A program made the translations under genes and the position numbers. Source: G020354785 sp964461435 (lineage in GTDB: Bacteria; Bacteroidota; Bacteroidia; Bacteroidales; UBA10428). From it: a stretch of DNA of 64,000 bases. Location of the stretch: contig CAYWUI010000004.1 of the NCBI GenBank assembly GCA_964461435.1, positions 1 to 64,000 on the forward strand, in the 5' to 3' direction. This document shows, piece after piece, positions 9,654 through 17,296 of the stretch (the stretch's first letter is position 1; each line of letters opens with the position of its first letter). Below the pieces are notes generated by a model that was not told the DNA's origin, searched no databases, and saw nothing but the letters and a program-made list of their open reading frames with translations.

Positions 9654-9727
9654 TCCTCAGTAGCTCAGTTGGTTAGAGCATCTGGCTGTTAACCAGAGGG
9701 TCGTAGGTTCGAGTCCTACCTGGGGAG
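9654..9727 (+). tRNA. tRNA-Asn (anticodon GTT)
   Basis: The cloverleaf folds completely. The acceptor arm is 9654-9660 with 9720-9726 (one G-U pair). The D arm is GCTC/GAGC. The anticodon stem TCTGG/CCAGA holds the loop CTGTTAA, with GTT at 9688-9690. The T arm is GTAGG/CCTAC with loop TTCGAGT. The discriminator is G9727. CCA is not encoded. Confidence 0.97.
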
Positions 9728-9732
9728 CCGAA

Positions 9733-9760
9733 GCCGGTGAAATCATCACCGGCCTTTTTA
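9733..9760 (+). terminator. Rho-independent terminator after tRNA-Asn
   Basis: A GC-rich perfect 8-bp stem (9733-9740 with 9746-9753) with a 5-nt loop, followed by CTTTTTA. It starts 5 bp after the tRNA. Confidence 0.85.
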
Positions 9761-9815
9761 TTGTTGCCTTGTCCCCTTTTTATGCTACCTGTATTAATTT
9801 TGGTTATAATTCAAA

Positions 9816-9847
9816 ATTGCTCATTGTCTTCCAATTATTTATTTTTG
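9816..9847 (+). promoter_or_regulatory. Promoter of the dtd-DUF4271-hemD unit
   Basis: ATTG at 9816-9819, a 20-nt spacer, and a perfect TAnnTTTG element (TATTTTTG) at 9840-9847. The predicted start near 9854 leaves a short leader before ATG 9871. This argues against using the upstream TTG at 9865 as the start codon. Confidence 0.6.
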
Positions 9848-9870
9848 CTTAATATTTAAATTCCTTGCTC

Positions 9871-10323
9871 ATGCGCGCTGTTATCCAGAGAGTAAATGAA
9901 GCTTCGGTGGTAATCAACAACTCCGAAGAATCGTCTATAAAAAAGGGACTTTTAATTCTTCTGGGAATTGAAGAAAATGATACCGGTGAAGATATTGAAT
10001 GGTTAAGTGGTAAAATATCAAGACTCAGAATATTTGATGATGATAATGGAATTATGAACAGGTCGGTAAAAGATGTTGACGGCGAAATAATGGTTATCAG
10101 CCAGTTTACTTTGCACGCAAGCACGAAAAAGGGCAACAGGCCTTCCTATATCAGAGCTGCAAAACCTGGTATTGCAATCCCCGTATATGACAGCTTTATA
10201 AAAAAGCTTGAACAGGATATAAATAAAAGGGTAAAAACCGGCAAATTCGGGGCATTTATGCAAATCTCATTAATTAATGACGGTCCGGTTACAATTATTA
10301 TTGACACAAAGAATAAAGAATGA
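9871..10323 (+). CDS. dtd: D-aminoacyl-tRNA deacylase
   Basis: Hydrolyses D-aminoacyl-tRNAs (and Gly-tRNA-Ala), protecting translation from mischarging. Seen from ATG 9871: MRAVIQRV at the N-terminus, the SQFTLHA motif that forms the active site with its catalytic Thr, and the cross-subunit motif NDGPVTI (family GxPVT). Length 150 is standard. An in-frame TTG at 9865 would add two residues, but the family begins with MRAVIQRV. The stop overlaps the next ATG by four bases (ATGA), implying translational coupling to the DUF4271 gene. Confidence 0.95.
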   Translation: MRAVIQRVNEASVVINNSEESSIKKGLLILLGIEENDTGEDIEWLSGKISRLRIFDDDNGIMNRSVKDVDGEIMVISQFTLHASTKKGNRPSYIRAAKPGIAIPVYDSFIKKLEQDINKRVKTGKFGAFMQISLINDGPVTIIIDTKNKE

Positions 10324-11402
10324 TACCCGGGAAAGACACGGCCAGGTATGAAAAAATTATTCCGGGGGATTCCGTAATATCAAAGCCTAAAGTCATTTTA
10401 GACAGTACCGGCTCAAAATCAGTTATAGGAGACAGCATCCCTGAAATTCATGAAATTCAGGCAGTTGATTCCCTGGTTACCGATTCGGCAAAGGTAAAAA
10501 TTAAACAGAAGGTTGCGGAAAAGACAGGAATGCACATCACCGGCGAAGTCATTATTTTGAAGGATCACGGCAAAAAGCAGCAACCTGAAGAATTGAAATG
10601 GAATACTGCCGGGAACTTTTTAATTCGTAATGCCAGAGACGACACAATATCCACTGGAAATTTAATATTCGGGCCTGCAGCAAGCATTACCGGAAATTTG
10701 AGGAGAATGCTTCTTCCCCGGAAAAGTATAACTATTGAGCCAAAAATGAAATATGAGTTATCAAATGACTGGCTGCTGGCAATATTTCTGTTTATTACCT
10801 TACTCTTTTTATGGGTCAGGGTATTCTATAAAAAATATTTCGCTCTTTTGTTAGGTTCATTGCTTAGCTATCAGTTATCGCTAAAACTGTTAAGAGAAAA
10901 GAACATAATGATAAAAAGAGTATCATTTGTCTTGAATTTCATCTATGTCATAATGCTGTCAACCTTTATTTTAAAGATATTTGAGCTGTACCAGATAAAA
11001 GTATTCAAATTCAACACATTCGAAACCCTTTTAATCCTTATTAATATTATTATAATCATATCAGTCTTCAGAATATTACTGCTAAAACTTGTAGGTTTTA
11101 TATTTAACAGTACTCAAATATTCAATGAATATATACACAATAATTATGTTATTAACAAAAACCTGGGTTTATTCCTGTTTCCCCTGTTAATAGGCCAGGT
11201 CTATATATCTGAAAAGTTAAAAGTTATATTTATAATTGCCGGTATTTCATTGATTTTAATCTCATATATAATTCGCTTCTACAGAGGTTTTCAAATAATT
11301 ATTAAAAAAGATATTTTTTTATTTTATTTGATTTTATACCTTTGTACACTTGAAATTTTACCACTGTTACTTGGATACAAATTCTTCATCTTATTGGTTT
11401 AG
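10320..11402 (+). CDS. DUF4271 multi-spanning membrane protein
   Basis: Membrane protein of 360 residues found next to uroporphyrinogen-III synthase in Bacteroidota. Seen: a soluble N-terminal half (1-150) with no obvious motif, then about six to seven hydrophobic segments from about residue 155 to the C-terminus (for example LLAIFLFITLLFLW and ILINIIIIISVFRILLL). Its ATG overlaps the dtd stop, and hemD begins 27 bp downstream. Known: the DUF4271-hemD pairing is recurrent in the phylum. The function is unknown; a role in haem or envelope physiology is only a guess from the neighbourhood. Confidence 0.8.
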   Translation: MIPGKDTARYEKIIPGDSVISKPKVILDSTGSKSVIGDSIPEIHEIQAVDSLVTDSAKVKIKQKVAEKTGMHITGEVIILKDHGKKQQPEELKWNTAGNFLIRNARDDTISTGNLIFGPAASITGNLRRMLLPRKSITIEPKMKYELSNDWLLAIFLFITLLFLWVRVFYKKYFALLLGSLLSYQLSLKLLREKNIMIKRVSFVLNFIYVIMLSTFILKIFELYQIKVFKFNTFETLLILINIIIIISVFRILLLKLVGFIFNSTQIFNEYIHNNYVINKNLGLFLFPLLIGQVYISEKLKVIFIIAGISLILISYIIRFYRGFQIIIKKDIFLFYLILYLCTLEILPLLLGYKFFILLV

Positions 11403-11410
11403 AAGTAGTT

Positions 11411-11418
11411 AAAGGAGG
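11411..11418 (+). promoter_or_regulatory. Strong Shine-Dalgarno before hemD
   Basis: AAAGGAGG with a 10-nt gap to ATG 11429. Bacteroidota generally rely little on Shine-Dalgarno pairing, so a near-perfect anti-SD complement is unusual and fixes the hemD start. Confidence 0.6.
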
Positions 11419-11428
11419 ATTCTCAAAT

Positions 11429-12187
11429 ATGAAAATCAAAAAGATCTTGGTATCTCAGCCCCAACCTGAATCAGAAAAATCACCTTACCATGAATTAGCT
11501 GTGAAAAACAATGTGAAAATTGATTTCAGGCCGTTTATTCATGTTGAAGGAGTAATATGCAAAGAATTCAGGAAACAAAGAGTAGATATTTTAAATCATT
11601 CTGCCGTAATCTTTACCAGTAAAACAGCAATCAATCATTTCTTCAGGATTTGTGAAGAAATGCGCATATCGGTCCCTGATTCCATGAAATATTTCTGTAT
11701 CTCTGAATCAGTAGCTTTTTTCCTGCAGAAGTATATCGTATACAGAAAGAGGAAAATATTTTACGGGCAGGGTAACTTTTCAGATTTGATCGATGTTATA
11801 GCGAAGCACTGCGAAGAAAAATTTCTTTTGCCTTTATCTGACCAGCATAACGAAGAAATCCCCATTTTACTTGAGAATAACAATATAAAATATACAAAGG
11901 CAATCCTGTATAAGACCGTCAGCAGCGATTTATCGGATTTATCTGCAATAAATTATGATTTACTTGTATTTTTCAGCCCTTCCGGAGTAAAATCCCTGCT
12001 TCAGAACTTTCCTCAGTTCAAACAAAATAACATAAAGATTGCATCATTTGGAGAAACCACGGCAAAAGCAGTCAAAGATGCAGGACTAAGGCTTGATTTG
12101 CAGGCTCCGATGCCCCATGCCCCGTCAATGACAATGGCTCTCGATAAATTTATCAGGGAGCATAATAAAAATAATAAAGACCAATAA
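11429..12187 (+). CDS. hemD: Uroporphyrinogen-III synthase
   Basis: Cyclises hydroxymethylbilane to uroporphyrinogen III in tetrapyrrole synthesis. Seen: 252 residues with the poorly conserved HemD two-lobe pattern: ILVSQPQPESEKSPYHEL at the start, VIFTSKTAINHFF near 50-62 and YDLLVFFSPSGVKSLLQNF with ASFGETTAKAVKDAG in the second half. Known: HemD is highly divergent, but these SKTA and SPSGV/GETTA motifs are diagnostic. The DUF4271 neighbour supports the call. It ends 12 bp from the convergent SiaC-like gene. Confidence 0.88.
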   Translation: MKIKKILVSQPQPESEKSPYHELAVKNNVKIDFRPFIHVEGVICKEFRKQRVDILNHSAVIFTSKTAINHFFRICEEMRISVPDSMKYFCISESVAFFLQKYIVYRKRKIFYGQGNFSDLIDVIAKHCEEKFLLPLSDQHNEEIPILLENNNIKYTKAILYKTVSSDLSDLSAINYDLLVFFSPSGVKSLLQNFPQFKQNNIKIASFGETTAKAVKDAGLRLDLQAPMPHAPSMTMALDKFIREHNKNNKDQ

Positions 12188-12199
12188 AAAAAGAGGATA

Positions 12200-12568
12200 T
12201 TATCTTTCAATTAAATTAACAGGTAATAATACAAGCGAACTATATATAATGCCCAATTCAAGCATGTATTCATCATTTTTATCGTAGTACCAGTTTACAC
12301 AAATCCTGTAACCCTTTTTATAAATTTTCTCAAGAATCTTTAATGATTCCATTATGCACCTTTTGGAATGGCCGTTCATATAATCAAGGTCAATACTTAA
12401 CACGGTGTTATCTTCAGGTTCCTTTGAATAGCGCCTGATTAAACTTAAAAACGATTTGAGGTTATCAAAATTAACTGTGGGTATGGATTTACCCGTGATA
12501 CTTATTTCTCCGTCGTTAAAATTTATGTACGGGGTCGTACTGGTATTTTCTATGGTGCAATTCATCAA
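12200..12568 (-). CDS. DUF1987/SiaC-family protein, paralogue 1 (phosphoacceptor position lost)
   Basis: Small protein of 122 residues. Seen: TPYINFNDGEISITGKSIP at the N-terminus, LSIDLDYMNGHSKR in the centre and CVNWYYDKNDEYMLELG near the end, all positions typical of DUF1987. Known: Pseudomonas SiaC is a partner-switching phosphoprotein, phosphorylated by SiaB, dephosphorylated by SiaA and activating diguanylate cyclase SiaD; the phosphorylated Thr lies in a YLNTSS-type motif. Here that position is Gly66 (YMNGHS), whereas the second copy at 22.2 kb has Ser64. Inferred: this copy may be locked or non-phosphorylatable. A promoter and an adjacent 16-bp palindrome lie upstream. Confidence 0.8.
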   Translation of the reverse strand: MMNCTIENTSTTPYINFNDGEISITGKSIPTVNFDNLKSFLSLIRRYSKEPEDNTVLSIDLDYMNGHSKRCIMESLKILEKIYKKGYRICVNWYYDKNDEYMLELGIIYSSLVLLPVNLIER

Positions 12569-12624
12569 TACATTTATTATATATTAGGTTACGATAAATC
12601 TTTCAAATTGTTTCCCTTACTACC

Positions 12625-12640
12625 GGTGATATATATCACC
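12625..12640. promoter_or_regulatory. 16-bp palindromic operator, FNR/CRP-like
   Basis: Perfect palindrome GGTGATATATATCACC in the divergent region between the SiaC-like gene and the zinc-ribbon gene. Its core TGAT-N4-ATCA matches the half-site pattern of FNR/DNR-type regulators. It begins about 3 nt downstream of the predicted start of the leftward promoter, a position that suggests repression. Confidence 0.5.
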
Positions 12641-12649
12641 TGATTAGTT

Positions 12650-12681
12650 CAAAAATAAATGCAACTATAGAAATTTACAAC
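12650..12681 (-). promoter_or_regulatory. Promoter of SiaC-like paralogue 1
   Basis: Read leftward: GTTG at 12681-12678, a 20-nt spacer, and a perfect TAnnTTTG element (TATTTTTG) at 12657-12650. The predicted start is near 12643, immediately before the palindrome, giving a leader of about 75 nt. Confidence 0.55.
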
Positions 12682-12705
12682 CGTAAAACAGATTTAAAGA
12701 AAAAT

Positions 12706-12900
12706 ATGAAAAATAAACAACCTAAAGCAGAATTCAAGATATGTAAACGGTGCAACAGGCATCAGGCTGAAGATATTATTTGTCCTTCATGTAAAAATGA
12801 ACTCCTGAGTTCCTATAATAATATTGACTGGGAGACAGCTTTTGAGGCTGAAAAAGCCCATAATAAAGCTTTGAGATACAGGATGGACGAAGACTTTTAA
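12706..12900 (+). CDS. Small zinc-ribbon-like protein of unknown function
   Basis: 64 residues with two CxxC pairs (CKRC at about 13-16 and CPSC at about 26-29) that could bind one zinc in a rubredoxin-like knuckle, followed by an acidic helical tail (NNIDWETAFEAEKAHNKAL). No family is recognised. The reading frame, ATG and cysteine spacing look genuine, and it stands alone between the SiaC-like gene and the EamA permease. It could be an RNA- or protein-binding accessory factor; that is conjecture. Confidence 0.6.
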   Translation: MKNKQPKAEFKICKRCNRHQAEDIICPSCKNELLSSYNNIDWETAFEAEKAHNKALRYRMDEDF

Positions 12901-13046
12901 TCAGCTGTCATTAGTTCTTTCAATCTACACTTCAAGTTTAATTTTTGTCTTATTCACGTTTTTAGCCTTCACGTATAGGGATAAATATTAATTTCCTCTA
13001 TTTTTACAAAATTTCAGTATTCTGAATTTAAGATTATATCAGTTTA

Positions 13047-13982
13047 ATGATTCTGTCTTCCAGACTTAAAGGTATATTTTTTGCTTCTATAACTGCTATA
13101 CTATGGGGATTTTTGGCTATTGCCCTGAAGGTGTCGCTCATAAGCCTCAGTCCGGTCGACATCGCATGGTTCCGATTTAGTGTGGCATTCATTTTGCTTA
13201 CCGCATATTACTTTACATTTCACTCATCGCAATTTAATATCATTAAAAATCCGCCCATACTGCTAATCGTAGCGGCAATCTGCCTTGGACTGAATTATCT
13301 TGGCTTTATATCGGGAATTAAATATACATCTCCCAGTGTTGCGCAGGTATTTATGCAACTTGGGCCGGTTCTTCTTGCTTTATCAGGATTTATTATATAT
13401 AAAGAAAAAGTAACCTTCATACAACTTTCAGGCTTTATTATCGTGGTATGCGGCTTATTATTATTTTACAACGAACAATTATCACTAATAGCTACAGACA
13501 AAGGAATATTTAACACCGGCATAATATGGGTAATCTTTGGTGCATTGGCATGGACAGGTTTTGCAATAATACAAAAGAAGCTTGTCCGGAAGTATCCTCC
13601 CATGCAGCTTAATATCGTAATATTCGGTATACCGGCTCTTTTATATTCCCCTTTTGTTAGTTACCACAGTTTAAGGGAAATATCATTAGGATACTGGATA
13701 CTGCTTATATTTCTGGGTCTTAATACACTTGCTGCCTACGGTTCACTTGCCATAGCACTGAAACATCTTGAAGCTAATAAAATTAGCGTTATCATCACAC
13801 AGAATCCTGTTATTACCTTCATAACAATGGCCATCCTGGGAGGATTAAGTGTTCCCTGGATATCACCCGAAAATTTTACATTCCTGACAGTTGTCGGTGC
13901 AATAATGGTAATAGGCGGTGCTGTACTGACTGTTTTTACCCGCAATAAAAATGTGCATTTATTCAGGCGCCGCAGTAAATAA
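13047..13982 (+). CDS. EamA/DMT-family transporter
   Basis: Drug/metabolite superfamily permease of 311 residues. Seen: ten hydrophobic segments in two homologous EamA halves (about 8-140 and 155-300), with the typical helix starts AILWGFLAIALKVSL and GALAWTGFAIIQKKL and the motif VAQVFMQLGPVLLAL. The substrate cannot be predicted; the family exports amino acids, sugars or other metabolites. It lies 107 bp upstream of galK in the same direction and might be part of the galactose region, but there is no direct evidence of that. Confidence 0.88.
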   Translation: MILSSRLKGIFFASITAILWGFLAIALKVSLISLSPVDIAWFRFSVAFILLTAYYFTFHSSQFNIIKNPPILLIVAAICLGLNYLGFISGIKYTSPSVAQVFMQLGPVLLALSGFIIYKEKVTFIQLSGFIIVVCGLLLFYNEQLSLIATDKGIFNTGIIWVIFGALAWTGFAIIQKKLVRKYPPMQLNIVIFGIPALLYSPFVSYHSLREISLGYWILLIFLGLNTLAAYGSLAIALKHLEANKISVIITQNPVITFITMAILGGLSVPWISPENFTFLTVVGAIMVIGGAVLTVFTRNKNVHLFRRRSK

Positions 13983-14089
13983 ATAATTTTTATTTTTTTA
14001 TTTGAAAAAGGAGTATTATAATTACATTATAAAACCTCATTTAAAAGACTATTCCGTTGAGTATGCAAGAATTTTAAAAAATCCTAAAA

Positions 14090-15253
14090 ATGATAAAGCA
14101 TATACAGGCAGAATTTATAAAAAGATATGGCCCTTCGGAAAATGAAATTTCAATGTTTTTTTCTCCCGGAAGAGTAAACCTGATAGGCGAACATACTGAC
14201 TATAATGGCGGTTATGTTTTCCCCTGTGCCCTCAGCTATGGAACTTACCTGGCGGCCAGGGATACTGAATCAAAAGCCGTCAGGTTCTCTACAATAAATT
14301 TCGATTATAAATGTGAAATTCCTTTTAACAGGTTAAATGAAAAGATTGGTAATGAATGGGTTAACTACCCGCTTGGGGTAATTGATGAATTCAGAAAAAC
14401 TGGAGTAATTATATCAGAAGGCGTGGAACTTTTGTTTTCAGGGAATATACCTGATGGTGCCGGATTGTCATCATCTGCGTCTATCGAGACTGTCACTGCT
14501 GTCTTTGTTAATGAAAAATTCGGAGACAATAAAATGGGAAGGAAAGATTTGGCACTGCTATGCCAGAGGGCCGAAAATAATTTCGTGGGAGTAAATTGCG
14601 GAATTATGGATCAGTTTGCTGCTGTAATGGGGAAACAGAACCATGCTATTTTCCTTAATTGTGATACTCTTGATTATGAACTTGTCCCCCTTAACATTTC
14701 AGGATATAAACTGGTTATTGCAAATACAAATAAGAAAAGGAAACTCACGGACTCCAAATATAATGAGAGGAGGGGCGAATGTGACAAGGCAGTGGCATAC
14801 TTAAATAAGATCAAACCTTTGAGAAATCTTGGTGAGCTTCACCTGGAAGAATTTGACAGGCTTTCTGCCGGCATCCCTGACAAGACAGTAAGAAAAAGAG
14901 CCAGGCATGTGGTCTCAGAGGATCAGAGGTGCCTGGATGCTGTTGGCGCACTGAAAAAAAATGACATTATAAAATTCGGCAGCCTGATGAACGCATCCCA
15001 TGATTCACTGCGGCTGGATTATGAGGTAACCGGACCGGAACTTGATACTCTTGTTGATGAAGCCAGAAAAATTGATGGAGTTATTGGATCAAGAATGACA
15101 GGAGCCGGATTCGGGGGTTGCACAGTCAGCCTGGTAAACGAAGGATCAATAGGCAATTTTATTGCAGATGTCAGCAGTGGCTATAAAAATAAGACCGGAC
15201 TCACAGCTGATTTCTATGTTGCTGACGTGGGGGACGGCACTAAAAAAATATAA
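14090..15253 (+). CDS. galK: Galactokinase
   Basis: Phosphorylates galactose to galactose-1-phosphate, the first committed Leloir step. Seen: GHMP-kinase motifs in order: GRVNLIGEHTDYNGGYV (27-43, sugar binding), PDGAGLSSSAS (121-131, ATP-binding loop), MDQFAAVMG with catalytic Asp174, and MTGAGFGGCTVSLV near 335-350. Length 387 matches the family. It is followed by a sodium/sugar symporter, with galT and galM close by, which fixes the substrate as galactose rather than another sugar. Confidence 0.97.
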   Translation: MIKHIQAEFIKRYGPSENEISMFFSPGRVNLIGEHTDYNGGYVFPCALSYGTYLAARDTESKAVRFSTINFDYKCEIPFNRLNEKIGNEWVNYPLGVIDEFRKTGVIISEGVELLFSGNIPDGAGLSSSASIETVTAVFVNEKFGDNKMGRKDLALLCQRAENNFVGVNCGIMDQFAAVMGKQNHAIFLNCDTLDYELVPLNISGYKLVIANTNKKRKLTDSKYNERRGECDKAVAYLNKIKPLRNLGELHLEEFDRLSAGIPDKTVRKRARHVVSEDQRCLDAVGALKKNDIIKFGSLMNASHDSLRLDYEVTGPELDTLVDEARKIDGVIGSRMTGAGFGGCTVSLVNEGSIGNFIADVSSGYKNKTGLTADFYVADVGDGTKKI

Positions 15254-15296
15254 CCGGCAATAAATTATTTTCTATCAATTAAACTGTAAATAAATT

Positions 15297-17009
15297 ATGG
15301 AACATGTTATTTCTCTAGGATGGATAGACTTTTTAATCATGTCAGTCTATATAATATTTGTATTGAGCATCGGCTGGTTACTGAAGCGCTATATGCTTAC
15401 TGCCACGGACTTCCTGGAAGCGGGCCGTTCACTGCCTGCATGGATCACCGGTCTGGCATTTATTTCTGCTAACCTTGGGGCACTGGAAGTATTTGGCATG
15501 GCTGCATCAGGAGCAAAATACGGGATTAAGACCGTCCATTTTTACTGGATAGGAGCCATACCCGCGATGATCTTCCTTGCAATTTTTATGATGCCCTTCT
15601 ACTATGGTTCAAAGGCACGCTCCGCTCCCGAATATTTAAAGCTACGTTTTGACGAAAAAACCAGGGGGCTGAATGCCATTTCATTTGCTGTAATGACGGT
15701 ATTTACCTCTGGAATATCAATGTTTGCCCTGGCTGAACTGATGAGAATTTTATTGGGATGGGACTTTAATTTCAGCCTTATTCTTTCGGCACTTATTGTG
15801 CTCATTTACACTTACCTTGGTGGGTTAACATCAGCTATTTACAACGAGGTTCTGCAGTTCTTCCTTATTGTTATAGGCTTCCTGCCCCTTTCAATTATCG
15901 GTCTTATAAATGTAGGCGGATGGGAAGGATTGAAGGAAGCCCTGGGTAACGTAGCAGTTGAAAGAGGTTTTTCTTCAGGGGCTTACACTGCATCCTGGCA
16001 GGGTATGGGCAGTGCAACAACCAATCCCATGGGCATCCAGTGGTTCGGACTGATAATGGGACTGGGTTTTGTATTATCCTTTGGTTACTGGTGTACCAAC
16101 TTCCTCGTAGTCCAGAGGGCAATGGCTGCAGGATCCATGCGTGCCGCCCGCCGCACGCCTTTAATAGGTGCCCTTCCAAAGATGTTTCTCCCCTTCCTGG
16201 TGATATTGCCCGGAATGATCGCATTAAAACTGCTAAATGACCCTGAAAGCGGCTTTACATTGCTGCAAAAGGGCGGATCAGATGATTTTAATTCCGTTAT
16301 ACCTATGATGCTCGGACATTATTTCCCGACAGGATTACTGGGTCTCGGATTAACCGCCCTTATGGCTTCATTTATGTCAGGCATGGCAGGAAATGTAACA
16401 GCATTTAATACTGTATGGACATATGATATATATCAAAGCTACATCAACCCCAATAAACCTGATTCACATTACCTGAGGGTTGGCCAGTTTGCTACTGTCT
16501 TCGGGGTTATTATAAGTATAGGCACTGCATACCTTGCAGCACAGTTTGACAATATAATGGACTTTATCCAGCTTGTATTCGCATTTGTCAATGCCCCGTT
16601 GTTTGCCACCTTCCTGCTGGGTATGTTCTGGAAACGATCTACCGGACATGGTGCATTCTACGGATTACTTGCCGGAATAGGGGCCGCAACCGTACATCAC
16701 GGATTAACCCTTACTGCCGGCGAAGCAATAGGCATAAAGGGAGGCTGGATACACGTCCTTCATCAATATCCCAGTGAAATGGCATTGTCATTCTGGACTG
16801 CCATTTGGGCATTTGTTATATGTTTCATATTTACTATACTAATTTCATTTGCCACACGGCAGGTGAAGTCTGATAATGAATTAAAGGGTCTTGTATACAC
16901 TCTTACACCAAAGTATAAAGAAGAGGGCGAAAAATGGTACCAAAGCAATGTAGCACTGGCCATTTTAGTCGGTGCCATGGCAATTACTTTAAGTATAATA
17001 TTCTGGTAA
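15297..17009 (+). CDS. Sodium:solute symporter, SGLT-like (probable galactose/glucose uptake)
   Basis: SSS-family secondary transporter of 570 residues with about 14 membrane segments. Seen: the family features TDFLEAGRSLPAWITGLAFISANLGALE near the N-terminus, IYTYLGGLTSAIYNEVLQFF mid-protein and GLGLTALMASFMSGMAGNVTAFNTVW, which carries the sodium-site helix with serines. Known: these match the vSGLT/SGLT branch, which takes up galactose or glucose with sodium. Its position 43 bp after galK argues for galactose import. A small membrane protein follows 11 bp later and may be an accessory subunit. Confidence 0.92.
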   Translation: MEHVISLGWIDFLIMSVYIIFVLSIGWLLKRYMLTATDFLEAGRSLPAWITGLAFISANLGALEVFGMAASGAKYGIKTVHFYWIGAIPAMIFLAIFMMPFYYGSKARSAPEYLKLRFDEKTRGLNAISFAVMTVFTSGISMFALAELMRILLGWDFNFSLILSALIVLIYTYLGGLTSAIYNEVLQFFLIVIGFLPLSIIGLINVGGWEGLKEALGNVAVERGFSSGAYTASWQGMGSATTNPMGIQWFGLIMGLGFVLSFGYWCTNFLVVQRAMAAGSMRAARRTPLIGALPKMFLPFLVILPGMIALKLLNDPESGFTLLQKGGSDDFNSVIPMMLGHYFPTGLLGLGLTALMASFMSGMAGNVTAFNTVWTYDIYQSYINPNKPDSHYLRVGQFATVFGVIISIGTAYLAAQFDNIMDFIQLVFAFVNAPLFATFLLGMFWKRSTGHGAFYGLLAGIGAATVHHGLTLTAGEAIGIKGGWIHVLHQYPSEMALSFWTAIWAFVICFIFTILISFATRQVKSDNELKGLVYTLTPKYKEEGEKWYQSNVALAILVGAMAITLSIIFW

Positions 17010-17020
17010 AAACGTAAATT

Positions 17021-17236
17021 ATGGGCGTAGATATTAAGCTTCCAATTGGACTGATGTTCACGATACTCGGGCTTATATTGTCCCTGCACGGTTTTTTAAC
17101 AGTATCAAACGCTGAGCTCTATAAAAAATCACTGGGTATAAATATAAACCTCTGGGCCGGACTGTTCATGCTTGTTTTTGGTATTTTTATGCTGGTCATG
17201 TCAAAAAAGCTTAAGAAGCCTGAAGCAATGAAATAG
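17021..17236 (+). CDS. Small two-helix membrane protein downstream of the symporter
   Basis: 71 residues with two hydrophobic helices (about 6-27 and 43-63) separated by a short loop, and a basic C-terminal tail (SKKLKKPEAMK). It starts 11 bp after the symporter stop and ends at the shared terminator, so it belongs to the galK-symporter transcript. Known: some SSS transporters have short accessory subunits (for example DUF4212), but this is not obviously that family. Inferred: a symporter accessory or stabilising protein. Confidence 0.65.
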   Translation: MGVDIKLPIGLMFTILGLILSLHGFLTVSNAELYKKSLGININLWAGLFMLVFGIFMLVMSKKLKKPEAMK

Positions 17237-17242
17237 AAATTC

Positions 17243-17296
17243 CCCGGCATTAACAGCTCATCCTGCCAGGGCAGGCATGACTTTGTTAGTGCCGGG
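17243..17296. terminator. Bidirectional terminator between the galactose operon and galT
   Basis: A 13-bp outer stem (17243-17255 with 17284-17296, one G-U pair) encloses an inner GC-rich hairpin (CCTGCC 17262-17267 with GGCAGG 17270-17275). It sits exactly between the small membrane gene and the convergent galT stop. Confidence 0.65.
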
